Part shown: positions 11,182 to 21,573 of the stretch, piece after piece
Layout of the letters: the number at the start of each line of letters is the position of its first letter
Position numbering within the stretch: the first letter of the stretch is position 1
Assembly (NCBI GenBank): GCA_003013855.2
Contig: ML058405.1
Location: 3,407,976 to 3,471,975, forward strand
DNA: 64,000 bases
Origin: Liriodendron chinense
Taxonomy: Eukaryota > Streptophyta > Magnoliopsida > Magnoliales > Magnoliaceae
Reading direction: 5' to 3'
Made by a program: the position numbers and the translations under genes
The notes under the pieces: generated by a model
What the model saw: only the letters and a program-made list of their open reading frames with translations
What the model was told of the DNA's origin: nothing
Database searches by the model: none

Positions 11182-11930
11182 GTGGAACATGTTCAAGCCA
11201 TCACCACTCTTAGAAGTAGTAAGATAATTAAAAAAATTGATCCGATGAAGGCCGTAAAACCTAATGATCCGGTTAATTCTAGGAGTGATGGTGAATCAAG
11301 CAATGCTTCACAAGACAAAGAGCTGGAGTGTGAGTATAAACTTGTGGCGCCATTCCCCAACGTCTTATCTCAACCAAAAGGGCAAGTGAAAATCAGGATA
11401 TGTTAGAAGTTTTTTAACAAGTTAAAATTAACATCCCCTTGTTGGATGCAATAAAACAAATTCTTACATATACCAAATTTCTTAAGGATTTATGTGTCGT
11501 AAAGTGTAAGCAAAACGTGCACAAGAGGGAATTTTTTACGGAACAAATGAGTGCTATTATACAACAAAACACTCCCCCTTATATTCCTATGATCTCTTGT
11601 ATTATAGGTAACTTCCGAGTCGATAGAGTGCTTCTCATTCTAGGGGCTAGTGTTAGTTTGATACCTTACTCGGTCTATGAGGAACTTGGACTTGGTAAAT
11701 TAAAACCCATTAAGAAACTTTACAACTTGCGGATTGCTTCGTTAAAGTACCAAGAGGAGTGATTGAGGACGTGTTAGTCCAAATCGACAAGTTCTACTAT
11801 CCTGTAGATTTTATCGTCTCCGATACACACGCAGTTACCAATGTTTGCACTCAAGTCCCTGTCATCCTAGGCCGACCATTCCTGCAAATTCCTAACAACC
11901 GCTAATGCTATCATCAACTACAGGAATGGA
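11182..11930 (+). pseudogene. Gypsy aspartic protease remnant
   Basis: The segment 11439-11762 ends with LILGASVSLIPYSVYEELGL, the retropepsin region of Athila-type elements. The catalytic Asp expected before Gly (DxGAS) reads LGAS, so the active-site residue appears lost or variant. A frame change near 11760 leads to VPVILGRPFLQ, the second conserved protease motif. Upstream, 11182-11406 is a hydrophilic linker. Confidence 0.72.
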
Positions 11931-12109
11931 ATTATAAAAATATCCTTTTAGAATATGACAATGAAGTTGAATATGTTTAATTTACATAAAGAAAAAGAGG
12001 ATGGTGATGATGATAAGGATGTGCCTATGAGATAAACTTCATAGATACAATAGTAGTGGATGATGATAGTTCGCCTTCATCTGAATTTTCTTAAACTATA
12101 GAAGTTTGT

Positions 12110-12619
12110 TTGGCCCATTCCAAGGGTGAAATAATTTCACATATTGATGAAACCTTAGAACAGCCAAAATGTGAAACTTTGAAAGATAAGTCACCAATCT
12201 CTAATCTTGTTGTGCAGAAAATCAATGAATTGGTGCTTAAATTGCCTAAAGAGAGGCATCATTCTGAAAGTACAGTGGTTGAGAACTTATTCCAACCTAC
12301 ATAAGTGATTGGGAAGGAGAAAAACATTGAGGACCAAAATCTAAAAACCTCCTCTTCCGAAGCTCCCTACACTTTAGAAGAGTGTTTGGCATATTTTAAG
12401 GATTCAGATGATCCTATGCTCAGAGACATTATCAATGCCTTGGGGGAAACTTCACCGGTGCCCAAAAAGCCTCTTTCCATAGAGTGTCAAACTAAATTAT
12501 CAATTTTGGAAGCACCAATAGAATTTGATTATGTGGAGACTACACCAACTTGTGAGGAAGAAGTGATCCAAGTCCTTACATCTCTTTGGTTTGTTCAAAT
12601 TGAAGAACATCATCTCTAG
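12110..12619 (+). pseudogene. Unidentified open stretch downstream of protease
   Basis: Two adjoining frames (12110-12304 and 12305-12619), rich in Glu, Lys and Ser, include YTLEECLAYFKDSDDPMLRD. I do not recognise the domain. In full-length relatives this position precedes reverse transcriptase, but no RT motif follows, so this is probably the linker of a derivative that lost pol. Confidence 0.4.
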
Positions 12620-14101
12620 GATGACCCATACTAGATTAATTTTTTACCAGATAAGTCGAAAAGGAGATCCATATTAATTAATGATTTTCAACCAAAGAAA
12701 TTCTCATTTCCCAATACATGTGGTGACAATTTTGAAAAACCCGCTGAAAATTTTCAGCAGGATTTTCAATGGTTAATAGTGATGAATATCACCTATGTAC
12801 ATTATAAAGCGGGACGGTGGATGGTTTTACTGAATAATCTTTTACACCACCTGATGATCCTAGTTGATTTTATACTTTTGTCTAATTCATATATCAGGAT
12901 GATTGATCTCCTAGTCTGATGGAGATTCTCTTTCTAAAAGTAGGATTAGGTTGGTTTTGTTTTCTTTTATTACTTTGATTAAATTAGGATAGTTTAGATA
13001 TATTTTTGAAGATGTAGAAGAACTATTTGAAATTTCTTAGGTACTCTCTTTCTCACTCTCCTTTATTTTTCATTGCTCTTATGTTGTTGCATATTGCATA
13101 TGTTTCATACATTAAGGACAATATAAGCTTTAGGTTGGGGGGTGAGATTCCTGCTGAATCTACTAATATTTGCAACATTTCAAGCAATTTTTGTGTGAAA
13201 ATTTTATTTTATTTTCTATCTTTAAAACTCTTTTGGAAAGTTTGATTTCTATGAAATCAAGTTTATGTAAATATGAGAGGATAGGATATAAAGTGATTTG
13301 TTTTTTAAAAACTCAAAATTCTCTTGATCTAGTAGTTTTCTATATGAGTTCCCTCTTTATTTGGCTGATAGAAAATTTAAACATTATGGAAGTCTAGTTC
13401 ACATTACACATTTCTCATCTTAGAAGGATTAGAAATGATATTTAGATTGATTAGATAATGGTTTAAAGTGTTGAGTCGGGGAGTTTTGTCCATCACGTTC
13501 AAAAGAATAAAGAGTAATCTAAGAAAACAACTTTTAAAAATCATATGTCATTATCATTATGTGCTTAAAGCCTTAGTACGAAGTGGGCCTTTCGGAATCT
13601 TTGGCTGTTGATATAAAACAGAAGAAAGAGCGGAGTTGAAAATCAATTAGAAAAGGATTATTGAAAAGGGCTACTTATCACCAACCAGGAGAGGGCTAAT
13701 CATCTAAGCTAGCAATGAGAAATAGTGTGAAAGTCGTCGATAAAACGGTAAGGCAAACTCTTGTCATAGGCTTATGGTTCATCTGTACACTTTTGGATTT
13801 ATAGTATACTTGATCCATGAAAAAAGGGTAATCCTAGAAATAACAAGTTAAGCAATCCACTGAGCACACTAGATTATAATTGTTTAAATGAGTTCTATTT
13901 GTCAATTAATTAATGGGGACTCTATTTGAATACTCACTATGTCATTGGAAGATTAAGAATTCAGAATTCATCACTAATTATTACCGAATTTCACTTCCAC
14001 ATGTCTTGGATTCTAAAGAAGTTAATTTTTGAGAAAGAGTTGAGGTTGGAGAATTAATTCATTTTTTACACATGTTTTGGTCGAGACTAGCAAAAATGCT
14101 A
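12620..14101 (+). other. Gypsy internal region without pol
   Basis: No RT, RNase H or integrase motif is visible in any frame. GCTTTAGGTTGGGGGGTGA near 13127 resembles purine-rich sequence commonly seen towards the 3' end of Athila-type elements. The rest is AT-rich and featureless. Confidence 0.6.
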
Positions 14102-14120
14102 GTTAGGGGTATGTTGAGTC
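14102..14120 (+). repeat. Polypurine tract and first 9 bp of the 3' LTR
   Basis: GTTAGGGGTA (14102-14111) is followed by TGTTGAGTC, identical to the first nine bases of the 5' LTR. After the C at 14120 the LTR sequence stops and plastid rps4 sequence begins. LTR similarity resumes at 15208. Confidence 0.85.
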
Positions 14121-14230
14121 AGGTTTTACTACAACTACTTGAGATGCGTTTGGATAACATCCTTTTTCGATTGGGTATGGCTTCGACCATTCCTGGAGCC
14201 AGGCAATTAGTTAACCATAGACATATTTTA
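14120..14230 (+). pseudogene. rps4: Plastid rps4 fragment
   Basis: Thirty-seven codons read [19 protein letters not shown], then [18 protein letters not shown]. This is the S4 RNA-binding-domain region of plastid ribosomal protein S4. Start and end of the gene are missing. The 3' edge abuts infA sequence in opposite orientation, which is not the plastid arrangement. Lack of any stop suggests a fairly recent transfer. Confidence 0.9.
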
Positions 14231-14315
14231 GCTTCGATTTTTACTCTATCTCCTGGTAGTATCCGTATAAAACTTCGTCGGATCCTCCCCGAAACATAAC
14301 CTAGAATCAGACAAT
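14231..14315 (-). pseudogene. infA: Plastid infA fragment
   Basis: The minus strand encodes [20 protein letters not shown] and then DRVKIE, the core OB-fold segment of plastid translation initiation factor IF-1. Both gene ends are absent. It directly abuts the rps4 piece. Confidence 0.88.
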
Positions 14316-14516
14316 TCGAACATATGGCGTCCGGAGAGATGGTGAGCAACAAAATATTTGTCAGGCTATTGTTCCCTCGAATCCATGGAGTAAGACATCG
14401 ATTTCTCAATAAGATCAATTCTGTTGATTGAATGATGGACTCCCCGCCGCCGCTTACTAAGCGCTGGTTCTATCCCGGCCAAGCAACCAAAGCCGGGGAC
14501 CTTGGTGTAACTACTT

Positions 14517-14552
14517 GAGCCGGATGAGAGGAAACCTTCATGTCCGATTTTT
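14517..14552 (+). ncRNA. Group II intron domain V-like hairpin
   Basis: GAGCCGGATGAGAGGAAACC with TTCATGTCCGAT folds as a stem with an AAAC-type loop. The leading GAGCCGGATGA is characteristic of domain V in plant mitochondrial introns. GGGGGG follows, as in domain VI and exon flanks. Which intron it comes from cannot be told by eye. Confidence 0.6.
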
Positions 14553-14691
14553 AAGGGGGGGATCCCATCGAAACCTCCAATCAAAAATGGTTTCATGGTG
14601 GCTCTCTCTGGCTCATGGACGCGAGAGTAGCCAGAGCGTCTACGAAGCGATTATTGTCTCTTGGGAGAACGATCTCTCATCAAATTGAGAA

Positions 14692-14863
14692 ATCAGCTTT
14701 TTGTTCAATTTCTCGTGGAGTAAAATTCTCATCGGTACGAGTCATGGGAATGGCTCCCTGGCCTCTGATTTCCATATAAAGGACACGACGAGGATAAAGA
14801 CCCTCTTTAACTTCCATTCTGATCGACTGGATATCTCTCATAAGGAATCGAAGGAAGATACCG
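14692..14863 (-). pseudogene. ycf4: Plastid ycf4 fragment
   Basis: The minus strand encodes FLRFLMRDIQSIRMEVKEG, then YPRRVLYMEIRGQGAIPMTR and TDENFTPREIEQKA, the C-terminal half of Ycf4, a photosystem I assembly protein. The extreme C-terminus and the membrane-spanning N-terminus are missing. No stop interrupts the piece. Confidence 0.9.
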
Positions 14864-14939
14864 TTGCAGTACTTGAGAGGAAAGAGAAAATGATTCTATT
14901 TTGCCGTAGGAGCAAGTCAGAAAGATTGAGAAATAGAAC

Positions 14940-15134
14940 CATCTGATTTGATTCGTTCTCAATAGCCATGAGATGATCATCTTCCTGATATTTCGTCCTC
15001 CAGAACTTCAAGTAGACAGAGGCTACTTCGAAGCTTTCCTTATAAGTGATGAAGTGAGAGAGATTGTCATTTATATCGAGGGCCGTGCTCATTAAAGTTT
15101 TGCCATAGATAATTGGCATAAAGATACTTTTGAC
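14940..15134 (-). pseudogene. Probable mitochondrial-plasmid phage-type RNA polymerase fragment
   Basis: The minus strand reads LVKSIFMPIIYGKTLMSTAL and continues with SHFITYKESFEVASVYLKFW. The VKxxxMPIIYGKT pattern resembles the conserved motif of single-subunit RNA polymerases carried by linear plasmids of plant mitochondria. Recognition is from memory of the motif and needs a search. Only about 65 codons are present. Confidence 0.5.
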
Positions 15135-15207
15135 TAGCTAACGAGTGAGGCGATTGCAAACGATCGTTGATAGATTATTCTCAAGTTCTGCTTTCATGAA
15201 CTCACGC

Positions 15208-15663
15208 CTTGAATTGTGCATATTTTAACCCCAATGCATCACACATTATGCATGGTTTACGGTGTTAAAGAAAGCATCTTATATGAGTATTTTTTGTTTG
15301 TAATGAAGAGAGAAAGACCTTATGATTTTGATGATAACTAAGACCTTTTAAAGCAATCAAAAGATCAAAGGAAGAAGATCTAAGAAGTGGAGGAAGGAAG
15401 GAAGGAAGGAAAGAAGAAAAGTAAAAAACCTGAAGAAATAGCCTTCCACGACCGGTCGTCAACTGCAAAGATAGGTCGCCTGATCGGTCTAGAAATCAGA
15501 AGCTAGGTGATGCACACGCTAGACAATTTTTCACCTCTAAGGACCGGTCGCACAACCGGTTGAAAATTTAGAAAGGGGAGATGTTTTTCTCCAGAGCTTG
15601 CTGGACTAATTTTATACATTTACGACCGGTCAACCATGAAGAACCAAAGTCAAAATCGATTAT
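15208..15663 (+). repeat. Athila-like 3' LTR, middle piece
   Basis: It begins CTTGAATTGTGCATATTTTAAC, matching base 10 onward of the 5' LTR. It continues through CGACCGGTCGTCAAC and stops at GATTAT, where the CACTA element starts. Confidence 0.88.
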
Positions 15664-15950
15664 CACTACGCCAAAAAAGCAAAAAACGACAAAAAATGCT
15701 TGGTTTAACGACGAATTTGGTCCGTCGCAAAAAAGGCTTGGTTTAACGACGGATTATATCCGTCGGTACATTTAACGACGAACTATATTCGTCGTAAACA
15801 TGGAAACAGTCCGTCGCTAACCTGCTTTGTTACGTTTTGATTAGAAGAAATTTTACGACGGACCGAAATTCGTCAATAGGAGTAAATTAACGACGGATTA
15901 TAATTCGTCGTAAAATGTACGACGAATCTAATCCGTCGTAAAATTCTGTC
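15664..15950 (+). repeat. CACTA left terminal and subterminal repeats
   Basis: After the 13-bp terminus, units such as TTAACGACGGA, TCCGTCG, ACGACGAA and TTCGTCGTAAA recur about every 20-30 bp in both orientations until about 15945. In CACTA elements such arrays bind the element-encoded protein. Confidence 0.82.
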
Positions 15951-16319
15951 CCACCTTCCACTACAAGCGCTGGTTTTCCTCAACTTTCTTGATTTCATTA
16001 GGAGCACCTTCCCTTCGCTCTAACTGAATCAGTTACGCCAGCGAACCAGCAAATACGAGCCAGCAAAGGGAGACCTTCGCGTTAGCTCGGGTGCTCCACA
16101 AGCTAGCTCTTCGATCCTAAAAAAGGGGGTGCATTGCAGAAATCAAAGAAATGACTAAGTGATGTTGCAATTCCTTCCATTCATTTGGGGTGGGGCTCGG
16201 AGCTGGGAACGGAACAGCTTTCATTGGACCGGAATGGAACAGATCAGCAGCAGGTCAACCGTTGTTGCTAGCTTAGACGGATAGTCCGTTGTAAACCTAA
16301 TACACTATTTTAAAAGATA

Positions 16320-17600
16320 TTCATTACAATTATAGTTAGTTTTAAAAAAATTGATTTTGAAAAGAAAAATTGAGAAGTTTAATAAAAATTAATGATGTTT
16401 AAGAAAAATTGAGATTCAAAAGAGAGATTTTGAAAATAATCAAGATTTAAAAAAGAACTAAAATTTTGAAAGAAATTGCCATTTTGAAACAAAATTGAGA
16501 AGTTTGAAAACAATAGATTTTGAAAAAAGATTGTGATTTTTAGAAAGAATTTGAGATTTTATATTTTGAAAAAAAATTGAGAAATTTAATAAAAAAAATA
16601 GATTTTGAAAAATAAAATTGACATTTGAAAAATGAAAATTGAAAAGTATAAGAAAATCACATTTTGAAAAAAAAATGAGAAGTTTGAAAAAAAATGTAAT
16701 AAAAAATAATAATGTTCAAGAAAATCGAGATTTAGAATAAACCGAGATTTTGAAGATAATCAGGATTTAAAAAAGAATCGAAATTTTGAAAGAAATTATC
16801 ATTCTTAAAAAAAAAAAAATAAGAAGTTTGAAAAAGAAAATTATTATTTTTAAAAAGAAATTAAGATTTTGTATTTCGAAAAAATTGAGAAATTTGATAA
16901 ATAAAAAAAAAAAAGAGAGTTTTTGAACAAAATTGACATTTTGAAAACAGAAATTGAGAAGATTAAAAAAATTGTGATTTAAAAAAATAAATTGAGAAGT
17001 TTGAATAAAATTTATAAGTTTGAAAATTTTTGTAATAAAAATTAATAATGTTTAAGAAAAATTGAGATTTTGAAAAAAAAAAACATAATTTAAAAAAGAA
17101 CTGAAATTTTGAAAAAAAAAAAATTGACATTCTTAAAAAAAATTGGTATTTTGAAAAAATTTGATAAGTGTGAATAAAATTTATAAATTTGAAAAAAGAA
17201 TAGATTTTGAAAAAAAAATTGTGATTTTGAATTTTGAAAAAATTCTAAGTAAAATAAAAAAAAAGAGAGATTTTGGAAAAATATTGACACTTTGAATGCT
17301 GAAAATGGAGAAATTGAATAAAAATTGTGATTTTGAACAATAAAATTGAAAAGTTTGAAAATAATTAACAATGTTTGAGAAAAATCCATATTTGGTAAAA
17401 AATCAAGTTTGTGAAAAAAAAAATTGAGATTTAAAAAAATGGAGATTTTGAAAGAAATTGTCATTGTAAGAATAAAAAAAAAATTGAGAAGTTTGAATAA
17501 AATTGATAAATTTGAAAAAAAAAAAAGATTTTGAAAAAAATTGTGATTTTGGAAACAATTGAGAAGCTTGAAAAGAATTGACATTTTGAAAAAAAAAATT
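16320..17600. repeat. A/G-rich degenerate tandem tract of the CACTA element
   Basis: Same vocabulary as 1380-3190 (AAATTGAGAAGTTTGAAAA, TTGAGATTTTGAAAAA) and the same near absence of C on the + strand. Minus-strand frames from 17090 to 17801 are Phe-, Leu- and Asn-rich artefacts. Confidence 0.8.
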
Positions 17601-17634
17601 AGATAAGGAGCTTAGTACGGTATTACCCATACCA

Positions 17635-18340
17635 TCGGGCCACCTTGATGATGTATTTGATATCCACGCCGTCCATCTGTTTCTCCAACCCATTTTAGGA
17701 TAAAGTAACAAAAATTGTGTAGATCCATATCTAAGGTGAATCACACCATAGGAAATAGTGGTAATTGAGTGTCTCACCGTTAAAAATTCGAAATGGCCCA
17801 TGATAAGGTTTTAGCAATGTTTATTTGCAATCCAACCTGTTATAATGTTAATAAGATTGGGATGAAGGGAAATTAGAAAGATCAGATTGATCCAAAACTT
17901 TTGTGGTCCACCTTGATGATGTGTTTCATATCCATGCCATCCATCTGTTTCTCCATCTCATTTTAGGATGGTATAACAAAAAGTGTGTAGATCCAAATTT
18001 TAGGTGGACCACATCATAAGAAACAGTGGTGATTGAGTGCCTTACTATTAAAAATTCTAAATGGCCCATCAAAAGGTTTTATTAATGTTTATTTGCAATC
18101 CAACCTATTAATAATGCCAAGAAGTTATGGATGAAGGGAAATTAAAAAGATCAGGTTGATCCAAAAATTTGGTGGCCCGCTAAAATTTTTTAATGGTTAT
18201 TAATCACTTTTTTTTTATTTGTATGGCCCACTTTTAATTTGGATATGCACAATTTTTTGGATCACTTTCTAAAATAAGATGGAAAAACACATGGACGGTG
18301 TGGATATACAGAAAATATATCAAGGTGGGCCCTAGACAGT
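17635..18340. repeat. Fold-back repeat with internal tandem duplication
   Basis: Two direct units of about 260 bp share CCACCTTGATGATGT, CCATCTGTTTCTCCA and CATTTTAGGAT (about 17640 and 17900). The right end, ATGGACGGTGTGGATATAC with ATATCAAGGTGGGCC (18291-18332), is the inverse of the left end, so the block is a hairpin element with a duplicated arm. Confidence 0.65.
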
Positions 18341-18429
18341 TAGGGTAACACCCACTAAGGAGTTGACCAAATAATAGCTAATCTGCTCCTCATTCTAGAC
18401 GGACGTAATTGGCAAGTCTCAATACGCCC

Positions 18430-18845
18430 CACAATCATATATGTGTATAATCCATATTGTCCATCAATTTTTTCAGATTATTTTAAGATATGAGACCAAA
18501 AATGAGGAAGATCCAAATCTCAAGTGGACCACAACACAGTAAACAATGTTGATTGAACGTTCACCATTAAAAACTTGTTGGGGGCACAGAAGTTTTGGAT
18601 CAACTTGATATTCCCTTTCCCTTCATCCAGATTTGTATGACCTAATCAACAGTTTGGATGTCAAATAAACATTACAGTGGGCCCTAGGAGGATTTTAATG
18701 GTGGACATTCAATCATTATTGTTTTCCTATAATGTGGTCCACCTGAGATTTAGATCTGCATCATTTTGGGATCAAGTCGTAAAATGATCTAGAAGAATGT
18801 ATGGATGGTGCGGATAAAACACATACATTATGGTGGGGTCCATAG
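18430..18845. repeat. Long inverted-repeat (fold-back) element
   Basis: The arm with GATCCAAATCTCAAGTGGACC and TTCACCATTAAAA (about 18504-18572) is mirrored by TTTTAATGGTGGACATTCAA and GTGGTCCACCTGAGATTTAG (about 18689-18763). The outer parts also pair. It belongs to the same family as 249-690. Confidence 0.68.
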
Positions 18846-19340
18846 AGCACCGACCACTAGCCACCTGGCTAGTGGCAGCGGGATGGAGGGAAACCAAAAT
18901 CCCCAAATCGTCTACCCTGCCCGAACCTTAGGGCAAATGTCCGGTAGCCCTTTCTCTCTCTCCATCGCCCCAAACCCTCTCTTTTCCTTTTTTATTTTCT
19001 TTCTTCCGCTCTGTAAATCCTAAGATTAGGGTTTGCATTTTCCTAAAATCGTGGGTTTTCACATCTTCAGTTAACTGAATTCCCCTCTCTCTCGATCTCT
19101 CTATCCCTCATTCTCTTCGACGCGCTGTCCCTTCGTTGATCTCTCTCCAACAATTGAAGAAAATAGAAGAAAGGAGAGAATCGAAGGTGCTCTCTCGATC
19201 TTTCTCCCTTCATCTCTGTCTTTCTCACTTCCCCTTTTCATGGCCGTAATTTGGGCAACAGCCATGGAAGCGGCAGTCATATCTGTTGCTGTCCATGGCC
19301 GTCAACATCTGTATGTTAGTTGTTTGAAGAAATGCTTCAG
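18846..19340 (+). other. Pyrimidine-rich, 5'-UTR-like stretch inside the CACTA element
   Basis: Contains CCAAACCCTCTC, TTAGGGTTTGCA and many CTCTCT runs, features common in plant 5' leaders. It precedes the RAPTOR-like exon and might have been captured with it. No reading frame here is convincing. Confidence 0.4.
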
Positions 19341-19404
19341 ACGAGCTCATGTGCTAGTACTTCTTGGGAGGTTCCTGGATATAGGACCTTGGGCTGTAGA
19401 TTTG
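19341..19404 (+). pseudogene. Captured RAPTOR-like exon fragment
   Basis: The translation RAHVLVLLGRFLDIGPWAVD followed by L matches the strongly conserved stretch of RAPTOR, the substrate-recruiting subunit of TOR complex 1. CTTCAG precedes it and GTATTT follows right after WAVDL, so acceptor and donor sites bound the piece. It is one short exon portion, with no neighbouring RAPTOR exons recognised, inside a CACTA element. It cannot give a functional protein. Confidence 0.72.
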
Positions 19405-19949
19405 GTATTTTTTAAAAAAATTCTCAGCCTTTTTTTAATTTCTCTCTAACATATAATTATCCATGGATGATTGCATTACAGATGGCAAGGTTCTTTATTT
19501 TCACCATCTTCTATCTATACAACAAACAATTGTAAGCTATTTATCATTTTTCTTTTTTGAGAATGCATGTTGAGCATCATTTTTGAAAGTTTTGACTAAT
19601 GAAATCACAACCAGTTGTCAACTTAATTTCAAAGATGGGTTTTAGGAGAATCTAATCTTATCAAATATCGTGAGCCTTCATTTCATCTTCATGTTTCTCA
19701 TCATATTCAGCATCATTGCTTGATCCTTGTAGTTTGGCTTTGAATCTCTTTAACCTTAAGCATGTCTTAAAAAATTCTCTATGAGAGCTTGTAAGGTGTA
19801 TGAATGATGTCGTTTGAGTTGCAAATAGGGTGAAGTCAGTTGTTTTGGACGGGGTGTTTCTTTCAGGTTTCATGTGAGAAATATTGACGTGGGCTGCATA
19901 ACGTCTATTTGTCTGCATTTGATCATTTGCTTGGAAGATACTTGGTCTT

Positions 19950-20081
19950 TTTATCACCAAGGATGCAGCTTTGCTACATTCGAGGGATTCATGGAGTAGG
20001 ATTAGAGAAGAAAGATTTAGGAATTGGAATAGGTTACTTGATGAGGTATTTGGTGCAAATAGAGAGTTGTGTGAATGTTGA
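19950..20081 (+). pseudogene. Unidentified exon-like fragment
   Basis: A frame of about 40 codons reads ALLHSRDSWSRIREERFRNW and continues to FGANRELCEC before a TGA at 20079-20081. Composition is protein-like, unlike surrounding frames, and the position among captured exons suggests another host fragment. I do not recognise the gene. Confidence 0.35.
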
Positions 20082-21441
20082 TAATGAAGAAGAGGAAAAA
20101 CAGTGATTCCTTGGGGAAAATTAAGTGTCTCTTTGACTATCACTTAGATGGAGGTTTATGGTTATGTAATGACCAGAATGCTCGTTCACTTCCAAAAGTG
20201 CCACTAACCAACCATGAGTTTGTGGTCATGTAATTGACTAGAATGACCTTTTGTATTTTTTAACTTGTGTAATGAAACCAATGTTGGGCAATCAGCAAAC
20301 AATTTTTTAGTTATGTTAAGTGCATGCACTTACATGTGTGGTCAGTGGGGCATCCCACCGATACATCTGGTGGACTCTCTACCATGTAGAGGACCTATAT
20401 TCCAAAGATTAGGTCTTGCTACTCAGGTTGCGCTGTGTTGGGTTGACTTAAAGAATCAATTGAGTATGCTTGAGTCCACTTGGTATTTAATAACTTAATT
20501 ATTAATAATATTTAAAATAGAGGCCTCAAGTCTAACCGATTGGAACATAACTTAATTACTGTCCACCTAGGAAATAAAACTTATTGTCCACCTAGCAGAT
20601 AAGTTACAACCTTTAATGTGCATGTGTGGTATTCACGTTTTGCTTTAGATTTCCCTAATGCTTACTTATTTCTCTTTTGCCCATTAGCCAAAAACGCTAT
20701 AAAAAAAACTCCTTGTAGCAAATGATAGCTACCACTAATTATAAACTTATGGCCTTTTTGTTCTTTCATTTTAGATCGTTTTCTTTGGACTGAGTAAGCT
20801 TGCTCATTTTAGATCATTTTCTCATTAGAAAATGACAACAAATGTTAGCTATCAGGTTTTATAGGAAAAATGTTCATGTTCTTTTCTTATTGAAAATTAG
20901 TCTTGTTAGGTTGATATGGTAAATGATGGCTTTGTTTTTCTCTTGTAATTTTTTAGTTTTATGTTGCTCACTGTGTTACACAATAGACACTACGGGACAA
21001 GGGCAAATAAAGGAGGTAGGCTGATAGAATTGGTGCTGGAAGTGTGGGGAAGAATGTGTTTTGGGCTATTACAAGTCAATAAAGGTAATTTTCTTTCCAG
21101 TTTTTTGATAGAATGATGCTAATATTTGTTTTAGAAAGATAAAAGTGAAGTGTATTTTGTTAGTCATATTCAAATATGATGTGATTTGATTTTTTATGAT
21201 AATGTAATTGTGGAAGAAATATTGGCCCCAATGAGTCAGGATTAGTAATTCCTAAACTTTCGGTTCATGCAAGTGGGGACATTGTCTATTGATCCAATTG
21301 GTGGACCTCTTAGACTTTCAAATCCTGTCCATTGCCAATATTGATTTGTACCTAATATTTTGCTTTTCAATGTTATATCAAACATTGCTGGTACATCCAT
21401 ACCTTTGTTCTTCTTATGGTGTATTTCAAATTTTATTTCAG

Positions 21442-21573
21442 GTTCAGAGTATGCAGTCATCAATTCAACAAGGTGATCCCAAATTTAGAAGCGCGATGCA
21501 AGGGCTCACCACCATTGTCCGTATGCAAGGATGGAGATAGTTGTTTGCTGGTCTGAGCATCAACTACATGAAG
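21442..21573 (+). pseudogene. Captured mitochondrial carrier (CoA-carrier-like) exon
   Basis: Exactly 44 codons lie between a TTTATTTCAG acceptor and a GTAATT donor. The translation includes AMQGLTTIVRMQGW and LFAGLSINYMK, typical of the third repeat of mitochondrial carrier proteins and closest in memory to the plant CoA transporters. A TAG replaces the Gln expected between W-R and LFAG, explicable as CAG to TAG. Intact splice sites show capture as genomic DNA, not as spliced mRNA. Confidence 0.78.

Larger units (their letters stand above)
14121..15207. other. Mosaic organellar DNA inserted in the LTR
   Basis: About 1.09 kb separates base 9 of the 3' LTR from its continuation. It contains pieces of plastid rps4, infA and ycf4 in non-plastid order and orientation, a group II intron domain V, and a mitochondrial plasmid-type RNA polymerase fragment. 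The mixture fits plastid pieces rearranged in mitochondrial DNA before transfer, or joining of several fragments during break repair. The left junction shares the bases GTC between LTR and rps4. No target duplication is seen. Confidence 0.82.

Noticed and set aside
14366..14596. Minus-strand frame over the organellar insert
   Set aside because: It overlaps the group II intron domain V, which is read on the plus strand. No protein family is recognised.
17090..17801. Minus-strand frames of 164 and 132 residues
   Set aside because: Same artefact in the second A/G-rich tract; the composition is almost all Phe, Leu, Asn and Ser.
19661..20143. 160-residue minus-strand frame
   Set aside because: It runs opposite the plus-strand exon-like piece at 19962-20081 and has no recognisable motif.
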